Shown: positions 26,993 through 35,409 of the stretch, piece after piece
How positions within the stretch are numbered: position 1 is the first letter of the stretch
Layout: each line of letters begins with the position of its first letter
Source: Oscillatoriaceae cyanobacterium M7585_C2015_266
GTDB lineage: Bacteria; Cyanobacteriota; Cyanobacteriia; Cyanobacteriales; Oscillatoriaceae
Assembly (NCBI GenBank): GCA_015295835.1
Contig: DVEG01000004.1
Span: 248,001 to 312,000, forward strand
Reading direction: 5' to 3'
Length of the DNA stretch: 64,000 nucleotides
Notes under the pieces: model-generated
What the model saw: only the letters and a program-made list of their open reading frames with translations
What the model was told of the DNA's origin: nothing
Database searches by the model: none
Translations under genes and position numbers: made by a program

Positions 26993-27700
26993 TTAAATTG
27001 ACAGACAGTCTGAAGAAGAATCAAAACTTTCTGTCGACATCAAATTAGTCGGAATTCCCAGCACCGCACAAGGAAAATCATCGCCCAGTTCACGGATAAT
27101 TGAATGATTGGCAGATTTACAGCCTAAAAATAGCAAGGTAGCAGCTTCTTCTTCCACAACTTTTCTCAGTTCTTTAGCAATATTACCAAACCGCAGGTGA
27201 GCGGTGAAAGAGCCACGCCATTCTTCAGCCAGACAGCGAGCTTGCCATAAAATATGATCCGCTCGTTCAAGAGCTGTTATTGGAGCTGAAATAGTTTTAA
27301 AGCACTGCAGCTCGGAGGATGTCAGGCGCGAGCTAGCTGCCAGCCATTTTCTTACGGGTTGAGCGCTCTCAGTATTCTCGCAGTTTGACGAAGCAACCAA
27401 CGAGCTTTTTGTCAAGTTGAATAAATCTGAATACTGGCTAATTTGATTCTCATCTAAAACATATACAACTTGAACGGTGACTGGCTTACTTGTGGCGATG
27501 CGCGTTTGATGAGCCATCCAAAGGGCAAGATCGAGAGCCGTTTGACTTCTGGGAGAGCTGCTGTAGCCAACCACTAAATTTACTGATTTTTTAGAATCTG
27601 AGGCAGATGCTACTGGTTCTGGGCGCAACACCATTTGTTCGATTAAGTCATTACGACCAAGTGCGCTTTCCAGACGGGCTAACATTGACTTGACATTCAC
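26993..27700 (-). CDS. Universal stress protein (UspA family)
   Basis: About 235 aa, one Usp domain with an N-terminal extension typical of cyanobacterial members (MLARLESALGRNDLIEQMVL). VNLVVGYSSSPRSQTALDLALWMA is the first strand/helix, and the C-terminal ATLLFLGCKSANHSIIRELGDDFPCAVLGIP replaces the classic G-x2-G-x9-G nucleotide loop with a weaker version. ATP binding is therefore uncertain. Start chosen at the GTG (27700), which has GAGAGG 8 bases upstream; ATG at 27667 is an alternative. Same strand as the ion transporter upstream; both may respond to osmotic or ionic stress. Confidence 0.85.
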   Translation of the reverse strand: MNVKSMLARLESALGRNDLIEQMVLRPEPVASASDSKKSVNLVVGYSSSPRSQTALDLALWMAHQTRIATSKPVTVQVVYVLDENQISQYSDLFNLTKSSLVASSNCENTESAQPVRKWLAASSRLTSSELQCFKTISAPITALERADHILWQARCLAEEWRGSFTAHLRFGNIAKELRKVVEEEAATLLFLGCKSANHSIIRELGDDFPCAVLGIPTNLMSTESFDSSSDCLSI

Positions 27701-28093
27701 AGCTTTAACCTCTCTCAATTGAAATGAATCGCAAGACTAGGTAGGCCACCTGCTCAATTACTCAAGCTATTTCCAGTATAATTTACTCCTGTAGTTTTCA
27801 GTAGCGTTCAATACAATCTCTGGCACGGTTGTCAAGTTGAAAATAATTCCGGAATTCCTGCCATTTTTTATAATTAAACTAGCATGCTGAGCAGATAGCG
27901 TCAATCTCTCTTAAGTAGTAAATTTTGTTATTTAGACTACCTTCAATGTCCATTAATTGTACATATTTTTTGCTGGGGCGAGCTTTCTCCCACTACTCCG
28001 CCTAAAGAGTAAGTGAAAAGGATAAGAAATAACCCGCCAGGAACTCTGCTAGTTGGAACCGAACAACTGCACTTTTAACACCTAATTGCAAAA
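27701..28093. other. Spacer between Usp gene and transporter
   Basis: About 390 bp, mixed composition, no gene. It contains the palindrome ATTCCGGAAT near 27845 and several short T-runs. No strong terminator for the transporter was found, so read-through into the Usp gene is possible. Confidence 0.4.
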
Positions 28094-29431
28094 CTACATC
28101 AAAAACCGAATAGTTATGTAAAAAGCGGCTACAAATAACTGCATAACCATCACGGGAAATCCGTAGCGCAAGAACGTTTTAAAAGAAATCCGGCGACCGT
28201 GCAGTTCGGAAACACCTGCTGCTACAATATTAGCAGATGCACCTACCAGCGTGCCATTTCCTCCCAGAGTGGCGCCAAACATCATCGCATAAAATAAGGG
28301 TAGCACTTCTGGAGGAAATTGCCCTTGAAAGTCGGGAGACAATATTTCTGCAGGTGCTAGCCCAACATTAACTACATACTTTTTGAGCAATGGCACCATT
28401 GCTGCGACTAAGGGGATATTGGGTATAACGCTGGATATTATCCCGATAACAAAAAGCAAAACCATAGAACCTAAAGCGATATTTTTCCCTAAGACAAAGG
28501 CTAAGATTTCCGAAATGCCATCGATGACTCCGGTTTTTTCCAACCCGCCTATTAAAACAAATGTAGACATAAAAAATAATAAGGTACTCCAGTCTACATC
28601 TCGTAAGATATTGTTAACAGAATCAATTTGGCTGTGGTGAGCAAGTAGTAATGCCAAAGCGGCTCCCAACAAAGCAACAGCAGCGGGTGAGATGGGAATA
28701 GGCAGGTTTTCTCCAAATACAAAAAATATTAGTACAAAGGCGATGATTAGACTGCCGATAGCCAGAATTCGCGGATGATTGATTTGCGGGTGGGGAAGGT
28801 GTTCTAAATCGTCTAGTTTTTTCCGCCAGGTTTTAGGGAATAACCACGGTAGCATTATTAATATAGTGGCGATCGCTATCACTCCTCCCAGACTCAATTT
28901 TACCAAGTAATCTGTAAAACTGATATTCACAGCATTACCGACAATAAAAGTAGCTGGATCGCCAACTATCGTCAGCAATCCTGCACTATTTGCTACAAGC
29001 ACCATCAGAATTAGCAAGGGTACAAAATCCACTCCAATTTCTTCTGCCATTGGAGGAATTAGTGGTGCCAGTAACATCACAGTTGTTGCATTTGGCAAAA
29101 AGGCACATATGGGAGTTGTAATTCCTACAATCCCCAGCAGCAAACGCTTGCCTTTTCCTTTTGCCAGCAATACTATCTGAGTTGCTAAATAGTCAAATAT
29201 TTTCGTCGGTTCAAATGCTCTCACGAGTACCATGACGCCGAAGAATAAGCCAAGGGTGGCGTGACTACGGCTGATATATCCGATCGCTTCGTTTAATGTC
29301 ATTATATTGGTAAAAACCAGTATTAACGCCCCTAAAAAAGCAGCAATAGTTAGGTGGATACATTCTGTTATTACTAAAAAAATTACGCTGATAAATGTTG
29401 TGGTTGCTACAATTGCTTGCCAGTTTTCCAC
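28094..29431 (-). CDS. ArsB/NhaD-family ion transporter (anion/Na+:H+ antiporter type)
   Basis: 445 aa polytopic membrane protein with 11-12 helices in two inverted halves. ITTPICAFLPNATTVMLLAPLIPPMAEEIG and FGATLGGNGTLVGASANIVAAGVSELHGRRISF (cited as landmarks, residues about 110-135 and 390-420) carry the paired Asn/Gly motifs of the IT superfamily; DPATFIVGNAVNISF is the third. Substrate cannot be fixed: ArsB-like, NhaD-like or SLC13-like. The c-di-AMP riboswitch in its leader favours a role in Na+/K+ or osmotic balance rather than arsenite export; no ars genes are near. Confidence 0.88.
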   Translation of the reverse strand: MENWQAIVATTTFISVIFLVITECIHLTIAAFLGALILVFTNIMTLNEAIGYISRSHATLGLFFGVMVLVRAFEPTKIFDYLATQIVLLAKGKGKRLLLGIVGITTPICAFLPNATTVMLLAPLIPPMAEEIGVDFVPLLILMVLVANSAGLLTIVGDPATFIVGNAVNISFTDYLVKLSLGGVIAIATILIMLPWLFPKTWRKKLDDLEHLPHPQINHPRILAIGSLIIAFVLIFFVFGENLPIPISPAAVALLGAALALLLAHHSQIDSVNNILRDVDWSTLLFFMSTFVLIGGLEKTGVIDGISEILAFVLGKNIALGSMVLLFVIGIISSVIPNIPLVAAMVPLLKKYVVNVGLAPAEILSPDFQGQFPPEVLPLFYAMMFGATLGGNGTLVGASANIVAAGVSELHGRRISFKTFLRYGFPVMVMQLFVAAFYITIRFLM

Positions 29432-29549
29432 TTAATTCCTCCATCTATTACGATTAAACATTTCCGAATTTGTGTATGCTAAAACTGCCCGCGCCGAAAC
29501 ACGCGAAGCGCTCGCTATTGACTGTTAAATTACATTAAATCCAAGCTCT

Positions 29550-29571
29550 GGCCGCAAATTATTTTGCGGCC
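29550..29571. promoter_or_regulatory. Strong GC hairpin in transporter leader
   Basis: GGCCGCAAA (29550-29558) and TTTGCGGCC (29563-29571) form a perfect 9-bp stem with a TTAT loop. It lies between the riboswitch and the transporter start. No T-run follows on either strand, so it is not a classic terminator. AAGGAGG precedes it on the minus strand. Possible part of the expression platform. Confidence 0.45.
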
Positions 29572-29739
29572 CTCCTTAGAAGACTGTAAGTAATATTTCT
29601 ACAGGCTGTAAAAAATCCGATTTATTAATATCATAAAGCCTCCCTTGCTGTCAGGATTCATGCAAAAAGTCGTCTCTCTGAGATAACAGGGAAGCTGATG
29701 AGAACGGCAAGCTTTTGATTAAGAATGCTGTCTCTTCAG

Positions 29740-29945
29740 TCCCCCTCAATGCCGACGGAGTTAGCTGACGGGCTAGGGCTGAGAGGTACCCTTCTCCTGA
29801 AGCAGAAAAGCTAAAAGGTCAATGGTAAAAAATTGCTTAACAATATCTCCCTTTTGCCTTAGAACTTCCGCTTTGCAAAGATACGCCCCATAAAAAATTT
29901 GGTTCCTCCGCTCTAACACTCACCCTTTCAGTTGCTTGCCCTAAA
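29740..29945 (-). ncRNA. c-di-AMP riboswitch (ydaO/yuaA type) in transporter leader
   Basis: Read on the minus strand, the leader contains three conserved ydaO blocks in the right order. GAGCGGAGGAACCA is complementary to 29900-29913, GGGGCGTATC to 29880-29889, and CCCGTCAGCTAAC to 29760-29772, the last followed by TCCGTCGGC. These match the aptamer consensus GAGC.GGGGAACCA, GGGGUGAAUC and CCCGUCAGCUAAC..CGU.GGC. It lies about 310 bp before the transporter ATG. Members of this class bind c-di-AMP and usually repress ion transporter or wall genes. Ends are approximate and no clear terminator helix was identified downstream. Confidence 0.85.
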
Positions 29946-29973
29946 AGCCTGAGAGTTAGATTAGGCTGACTAT

Positions 29974-30065
29974 ATATAGCGCGTCTAAATCATTTGTACA
30001 TGTTGAAATGGTTTGGACACGTTCGCACCTCAAGTAATTGTACAAATTATTTAGGTTCGCTATAT
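29974..30065. repeat. Imperfect 27-bp inverted repeat, miniature-element-like
   Basis: Arms 29974-30000 and 30039-30065 agree at 23 of 27 positions: ATATAGCG, three variable bases, CTAAAT, one variable base, ATTTGTACA. They flank a 38-bp spacer. The arm reads into the presumed promoter of the riboswitch transcript. Structure is that of a small palindromic intergenic repeat. Confidence 0.6.
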
Positions 30066-30329
30066 TTTCAATTTCGATTATATTATATAATAGCATTTCT
30101 TTCCAAAAATGTCAAGCCCCCGCTCTGCTGAGTTTGAGAAGTGATAAAAGCTAGAAATTTCTCTGAAAGGCAAATATAGAATAGCAGAGAGGTAGGTAGA
30201 AAATTGCAGAAGGAAAGGCACAGCACGAAAATAACACGAATGCAGTAATAGAAACCTGTTTCAGGTTATCCGTGCTGTATAATGATAATGGTAATAATGG
30301 TAAATGGAAAATTCTCCATTAACAAAAAT

Positions 30330-30965
30330 TTATTTAGATAATTCGCTATTGAATTCATTGAAAGAGCGTTGTTTTAATTCAATAGATTGCGAACGTGGTG
30401 GTAAATTAAACAGCTTACGGAAGACATCATCAACCTGCTCGAATGGTACTTTACCCGTAACATTGAAAACGACTTTACCAGATTGATCGAGTAAAACTGT
30501 TTGGGGCACTGCGCCAGAAAAGTAATAGCCGGGGTCTGTTGGTTCGTAAGTAGATTTAGGGAAAATCGCATCGGCATTTATAGGGATAAAATCTGCTACT
30601 TGTCCGTAGAAAGATTGCAGATTAGAAACAACGTTTGCGTATTGTTTGCAATCGCTGCTGTCATCTACATAGAAAACTAAAAACGCTGGTTTGCCTCGCT
30701 GCAAAGAATCTGCAAGAGTGACTTTGGGGGGCACAAGAGAGCCATTACCGCCATAAAGAGCAAAAATATTACCGTCGAAATTATCGTCATTGATACCAGC
30801 TAGAGCAGGCGGCGTTAACAGCAACAGAGAGCCCACTGTGACTAAAAGCGCTAACAGACAGGTAGAAACGACTCGTCGCCACTGGTAGCAAAGAGCCAAG
30901 AAATAGCCTGGAAGAGCGATCGCAGTTTTCAAAAATTGCAACCCAAAAACCATCATCTCAAACAA
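30330..30965 (-). CDS. Thioredoxin-fold thylakoid protein, photosystem I accumulation factor-like
   Basis: 211 aa. N-terminal membrane segment (about 32-55, ending PPALAG) then a thioredoxin-like domain: NIFALYGGNGSLVPPKVTLADSL, FLVFYVDDSSDCKQYANVV, DFIPINADAIFP, GAVPQTVLLDQSGKVVFNVTG. The cis-Pro (AVPQT) is present. The redox CxxC is missing: only one Cys (DSSDCKQY) remains at that place, so it cannot work as a dithiol oxidoreductase. I recall cyanobacterial homologues annotated as a thylakoid photosystem I accumulation factor; that name is from memory. Single gene. Confidence 0.8.
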   Translation of the reverse strand: MFEMMVFGLQFLKTAIALPGYFLALCYQWRRVVSTCLLALLVTVGSLLLLTPPALAGINDDNFDGNIFALYGGNGSLVPPKVTLADSLQRGKPAFLVFYVDDSSDCKQYANVVSNLQSFYGQVADFIPINADAIFPKSTYEPTDPGYYFSGAVPQTVLLDQSGKVVFNVTGKVPFEQVDDVFRKLFNLPPRSQSIELKQRSFNEFNSELSK

Positions 30966-31067
30966 CTCTACTTTACTACCAGTTTAAGTGGTTTGAGAAG
31001 CATGCGTGGCGTTGAAACCCGATGATTGCCTTATAAACTGGCTATAGAAACTGAAAATAAAAAACCT

Positions 31068-31740
31068 ATGACAGTAGAAAAATCACTGGCGAGCAAATTT
31101 GCTCAATTGCCGCCGCTAGAAAATGGCTCGCCCCTGACACACCCCGAATTCGAGCGTCGCTACACAGCAATGCCCTATAAAAAGCCGAACTAATTGAAGG
31201 AGTTGTGTATATATCATCCCCCTTACGTTTCCAGCCTCATGCCCAACCACACAGCAATATCATTGGCTGGCGGTTGCTCGCACTGCTACACCAGGAGTAA
31301 GGCTAGGCGATAATGCTACAGTGCGCCTAGATATAGATAACGAGCTCTAACCCGATGCGTTGCTGCAATTGGAGCCTAATGCAGGCGGGCAGTCGCGCAT
31401 CGACACTGATGGCTATATAGAAGGCGCTCCCGAATTGATTGCAGAAGTTGCGGCATCTAGTGCATCCTACGATTTAAGCGACAAACTCCGAATTTATCGC
31501 CGCAATCAGGTACAGGAACATCTAGTATGGCAAGTTTACGAGAATAGGCTAAATTGGTACAGGCTTAGAGAGGGTGAATATATTCTCCTAGAGAAGGATG
31601 CTACAGGAATAATTCGCAGTCAGATTTTCCTTGGTTTATGGCTGTCGGTTCCTGCACTACTAGGGGGGATTTGGCGACAGTACTGGCAGTACTACAGCAG
31701 GGGCTAGCAACACCAGAAAACGCGGCGTTTGTGGCACGGA
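31068..31740 (+). pseudogene. Uma2-family (DUF820) nuclease remnant
   Basis: The DNA can be followed as a Uma2 gene. MTVEKSLASKFAQLPPLENGS begins it, TLEEFE-like and YTAMP.KAELIEGVVYISSPL follow after a frame change, then GVRLGDNATVRLDIDNEL is stopped by TAA where family members have Pro. It continues with PDALLQLEPNAGGQSRID..GYIEGAPELIAEVAASSASYDL. The last part changes frame again (LSVPALL then GDLATVLAVLQQGLATPENAAFVA). At least three disruptions, so not functional. Uma2 proteins are PD-(D/E)XK-like and abundant in cyanobacteria. Confidence 0.85.
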
Positions 31741-31886
31741 GCGCGACTGCCCTGCAGGGTAATCTCAAAGATTTGTCACAGCCTAGCTGACTGTAAGATG
31801 TCAATTGCGTTTGTAAATGATAAATTAACAGCAAAACTAATTTTCACAGGTACAATAACTATTCGTCGTTGGAGTATTTAACTACC

Positions 31887-32441
31887 GTGAGCCAAACCGA
31901 ACCGCAAACCCTACAAGAGCTACAAGCAGAAAACTCCCGGTTACGGGAAGAACTGCAAATGAAGGATCAACTCATTCAACAGTTATCCCAGGAGCTCTTC
32001 CGCTTGGTGAAGGGCAAACCAACTTTCATGCCTCAGCCGGAAGGGTGCGATCGCTACAAAGCTCAAATCCAAGCCTTACAAGAACAGTTGCGAGGAGTTG
32101 AGCAGCAAGTCAGTTTTTATCAAGAACAAATCGCCGCTCGCGATGCTGAGATATACCAGTTACGTCAGTCGGTACAGGAATTAACCGATCGCAGCCGTAT
32201 GTTAGAACAAGTCGTGCAAGAACTTCCTGGAGTTTATCGCGAGAAGTTTGCTGAACGTATGGCTCCTGTGAAAGAAAAACTTGCCGAGCTACAGCGCGAA
32301 AATCGTCAGCTCCATGCGGAGCTGCAAAGTGTCAGTTACCGTCTGGCAGTTAAATCTCGGCGCTCTACTGGCAAGCTGGATTTGCCCAGTTTTTCTCCCA
32401 CACCTAAATCGATCAATTTGCCTTCTTTAGGGAATGCTTGA
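31887..32441 (+). CDS. Coiled-coil protein of unknown function
   Basis: 184 aa, almost entirely heptad-like helix (LQELQAENSRLREELQMKDQLIQQL, given as residues 10-35 pattern, and again 60-150), then a basic Ser/Thr/Pro tail (RRSTGKLDLPSFSPTPKSINLP). Likely a cytoplasmic scaffold or dimer. The longest frame starts at TTG 31869; I prefer GTG at 31887, with GGAG 13 bases upstream, because neither has a strong site. Not recognised further. Followed by a weak terminator. Confidence 0.7.
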   Translation: MSQTEPQTLQELQAENSRLREELQMKDQLIQQLSQELFRLVKGKPTFMPQPEGCDRYKAQIQALQEQLRGVEQQVSFYQEQIAARDAEIYQLRQSVQELTDRSRMLEQVVQELPGVYREKFAERMAPVKEKLAELQRENRQLHAELQSVSYRLAVKSRRSTGKLDLPSFSPTPKSINLPSLGNA

Positions 32442-32469
32442 AAACCCCTCTGTACGGCGGCAAAAACTA

Positions 32470-32520
32470 GGCATGGGTTGACGGTGAACGCTTTCTCCCC
32501 CGTGCCTTATTTCCGATACT
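32470..32520 (+). terminator. Possible terminator after coiled-coil gene
   Basis: GGCATGGG (32470-32477) can pair with CCCGTGCC near 32509-32516 (one G-U), with a loop of about 31 bases and TTATTT after it. Weak but well placed. Confidence 0.35.
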
Positions 32521-32586
32521 AATTTTATTTTATAAGATGCACCCGATTGGACTTGCTCAGTATATTTATTACTCTGAAATCTTGAC

Positions 32587-32958
32587 TCAGGCTGCTACTA
32601 AGGTTGTCTCTGGCGCAAGCAGCGGCGGAGATTCCAGTGTTTTAGTTAAGGCGTCGTAACTATCAAAAATTTCAAATACTCTATCAAGCTGAGTAATTTC
32701 GAAAATTAGTTTCACGGGTGTCTTTACATTGCAAATTGCAAAACGACACTTCTTTTCACGAGCTAATTTCAATCCGGAAACTAGGGCAAACAGCCCCGAA
32801 CTATCTATGAAATCAACTTCAGTCATGTCAATCACCCAGACATCGTGTTCTTCAGCGGCAATGTCTGCTATTTGTTTCTGTAGAGCTTTGCCACCTATGG
32901 AATCTAAACGTGCTTGCGGCTGAAGAATTATGGGTTGCTTGCTCTGTTTGGTTGCCAT
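32587..32958 (-). CDS. STAS-domain anti-sigma-factor antagonist
   Basis: 123 aa SpoIIAA-like protein, a cytoplasmic partner switch. VIDMTEVDFIDSSGLFALVSGL holds the DSSG loop with the candidate phospho-serine S53/S54. The strand-helix order matches the family. A hydrophobic and Pro-rich tail (PPLLAPETTLVAA) extends the usual length slightly. The cognate serine kinase and PP2C phosphatase are not in the window. ATG start. Confidence 0.9.
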   Translation of the reverse strand: MATKQSKQPIILQPQARLDSIGGKALQKQIADIAAEEHDVWVIDMTEVDFIDSSGLFALVSGLKLAREKKCRFAICNVKTPVKLIFEITQLDRVFEIFDSYDALTKTLESPPLLAPETTLVAA

Positions 32959-33293
32959 AATTTTACCCTAGCTGGTAGATGTTGACTCTTGTAGTGCTGA
33001 TGGACTATCCTCAACAGCAACACTATTCTGATACTCTTATAAGATGGAACATGTTTCTGTTATCTGAGGAGGCTAAGCATCACCTCTACTCGTGTTTGCG
33101 ATCGCTGCTGACACCCTATGTTATACTGTATAGTGCCCCTCTTTTTACTTAAAATGTCTCTTACTTTTTAACTCACTATAGTTTTTACTTTAAGTAAAAA
33201 GTTTCCGCATCAGTTACACTTGATGCTATTTCCAAATATGAAGCAAATATGTTACAAGATACTAAGAGGATATTAAGACTTTGTTGAATATCA
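32959..33293. other. Divergent promoter spacer
   Basis: 335 bp between the STAS gene (minus) and the DedA gene (plus). Holds one HIP1 GCGATCGC and the palindrome TTTTTACTT-T-AAGTAAAAA (33182-33200). No gene seen. The palindrome could be an operator for either gene. Confidence 0.4.
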
Positions 33294-33911
33294 ATGGAAT
33301 TTATATCGCTAGAGACTATCCAGGAAATAGCCCATAATTATGGCTATTTAGCAGTTTTTCTAGGGATTTTACTAGAAAACCTGGGATTACCCCTGCCAGG
33401 TGAAACCATCACCATAGCCGGGGGTTTTATGGCTGGCAGTGGCGAACTGAGTTACTGGATTGTTCTCGGTTGCGCGCTCGCCGGTGCTACCATAGGAGGC
33501 AACTTCGGCTATTGGATTGGTCGCTATGGAGGATGGTCCTTACTCGTCAGCATAGGGCGAATTTTCCGCACTGACGAAAAAAAACTTATAGAACTCAAAA
33601 CCCGATTTAGCGAAAATGCCGGCAAAACTGTATTCGTCGGCCGGTTCATTGCTCTGCTACGCGTATTTGCCAGCCCTCTGGCAGGGGTTGCTGAAATGCC
33701 CTATATAAAATTCATGGCCTACAACCTAGCCGGGGCTACAGTCTGGGCAACTGTCATGGTTAGCCTGTCGTTTTTTGCAGGGCGACTTGTGCCGCTAGAG
33801 CAATTAGTCGCCTGGGCGGCAAAATTTGCTTTTGCTGCCTTCTTGCTAGTCGTCGCCTGGATTGCTATTCCTATCTGGCTAGAATCTCGCCAAGTAAGAA
33901 GCGAAGACTAA
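33294..33911 (+). CDS. DedA family membrane protein
   Basis: 205 aa membrane protein of the DedA/VTT superfamily, members of which act as lipid flippases or scramblases. Typical motifs: FLGILLENLGLPLPGETITIAGGFMAG (start of the fold, residues about 22-48), GNFGYWIGRYGGW and VFVGRFIALLRVFASPLAGVAEMPY. The last contains the conserved GRFxxxxR..xxxxAG. Four to five helices. ATG start; convergent with argG. Confidence 0.92.
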   Translation: MEFISLETIQEIAHNYGYLAVFLGILLENLGLPLPGETITIAGGFMAGSGELSYWIVLGCALAGATIGGNFGYWIGRYGGWSLLVSIGRIFRTDEKKLIELKTRFSENAGKTVFVGRFIALLRVFASPLAGVAEMPYIKFMAYNLAGATVWATVMVSLSFFAGRLVPLEQLVAWAAKFAFAAFLLVVAWIAIPIWLESRQVRSED

Positions 33912-33914
33912 AAG

Positions 33915-33945
33915 GGTAATGGGTAATAACTAATTACCCATTACC
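33915..33945. terminator. Perfect 13-bp hairpin between dedA-like gene and argG
   Basis: GGTAATGGGTAAT (33915-33927) and ATTACCCATTACC (33933-33945), loop AACTA. On the minus strand it is followed by TTTTAG. Likely a bidirectional terminator built from a dispersed GGGTAAT repeat. Confidence 0.6.
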
Positions 33946-33963
33946 AATTAACAAGTAAGTTAA

Positions 33964-35166
33964 CTAAGCTCTAGTTTTTTGCGACCAGATGCGGGTGGGA
34001 AGTCCCCAAATGTAAATAAAACCTTCCGCAGCCTTGTGGTCAAATGCATCCTCGGCTCCGTAGGTTGCCAAAGTGGGACTGTAGAGGGAATTCTCAGACT
34101 TGCGACCTACAATGGTAGCATTGCCTTTGAATAACTTCACTCGCACTGTGCCCGCTACCCGCTCTTGTGTTTTTTCAATGAAAGCATCAAGAGCCTGTTT
34201 GAGCGGACTGTACCACAAACCGTTGTAAATTATCTGCGAATAGGTTTCTTCAATGCCACGCTTATAATGGGTAACATCTGCCGTCAAACAAAGACTTTCT
34301 AAATCACGGTGTGCTGGAATAAGCACTGACATCGCTGGCGATTCATAAATTTCTCGCGATTTAATCCCTACCAGGCGGTTTTCTATCATGTCAATCCGCC
34401 CTATGCCGTGATTACCTGCTTTCTCGTTTAGCTGTTGGATTAGCTCCACCGGCGGCAGATTTTGACCATTGAGACTGACGGGAATGCCACTTTCAAAGCC
34501 TATTTCTATGTATTCCGGCTGGTTGGGTGTGTCGGCGATCGCTTTTGTCATCGCATAAATCTCTTCCGGCGGCTCTGTCCAAGGATCTTCTAGTGGCCCC
34601 GCTTCAATGCTCCGCCCCAGCAGGTTGCGGTCAATACTGTATGGTGAGGATTTCTTCACCGGCGAGGGAATACCAAAACGCTCTCCATAGGCTATAGTTT
34701 CCTCCCGGCTCATTCCCCATTCTCTCGCCGGCGCTAATACCTTCAAGTTGGGATTCAGTGCTGCGATCGCAACGTCAAACCGCACTTGGTCATTCCCTTT
34801 TCCTGTGCATCCGTGTGCTACCGCATCCGCTCCATATTTCTCCGCTACCTCCACCAATACCTTGGCTATTAGCGGTCGGGCAAGAGCTGTCGCTAAGGGA
34901 TAGCGATTCTCATACAAGGCATTCGCCTTAATCGCTGGGAATGCATAATCTCTGACAAAGCTTTCTTTTACATCTGCTATCAGCGATTCGACTGCACCTG
35001 ATTTTAGAGCTTTCTGTTTAATGGCCTCTATATCCTCCCCCTGGCCCAGATCTGCCGCTAGTGTTATTACTTCTTCTACTCCCCACTCGTTCTTGAGGTA
35101 AGGAATGCACACTGATGTGTCTACTCCCCCAGAATATGCCAGTACTACTCTTTTAGCGCGACCCAT
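33964..35166 (-). CDS. argG: Argininosuccinate synthase
   Basis: ATP-dependent ligation of citrulline and aspartate, in arginine synthesis. 400 aa. [20 protein letters not shown] is the PP-loop at the N-terminus; [13 protein letters not shown] and [17 protein letters not shown] are further signatures. Complete and typical. The monocistronic position between dedA-like and glycosyltransferase genes gives no operon clue. Confidence 0.98.
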   Translation of the reverse strand: MGRAKRVVLAYSGGVDTSVCIPYLKNEWGVEEVITLAADLGQGEDIEAIKQKALKSGAVESLIADVKESFVRDYAFPAIKANALYENRYPLATALARPLIAKVLVEVAEKYGADAVAHGCTGKGNDQVRFDVAIAALNPNLKVLAPAREWGMSREETIAYGERFGIPSPVKKSSPYSIDRNLLGRSIEAGPLEDPWTEPPEEIYAMTKAIADTPNQPEYIEIGFESGIPVSLNGQNLPPVELIQQLNEKAGNHGIGRIDMIENRLVGIKSREIYESPAMSVLIPAHRDLESLCLTADVTHYKRGIEETYSQIIYNGLWYSPLKQALDAFIEKTQERVAGTVRVKLFKGNATIVGRKSENSLYSPTLATYGAEDAFDHKAAEGFIYIWGLPTRIWSQKTRA

Positions 35167-35409
35167 TGATGTTTTGAACTTCTAATACAACCAAATCTGT
35201 ATTATCGAGGTAATTTTCGCTATTATCTATAAAAAATACCGATATTCTTAACGATTCACCCCACTTGGGGGCCAAAATTATTCTTTGTCTGTAAATTTTA
35301 ATTTTTGCACCCAGACGCGCTCGCACCCATACTTCTCACCTATCTCCCCCTTTTTTGCTACTTCTCTTCTAACAAAATTGCAAAATTTTCTTATATTAAG
35401 AGGTGATTT

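Noticed and set aside
29760-29800. Plus-strand GGGCTGAGAGGTACCCTT resembling a TPP riboswitch (CUGAGA...ACCCUU)
   Set aside because: No other thi-box element follows and no thiamine gene is near. The minus strand fits the c-di-AMP aptamer much better.
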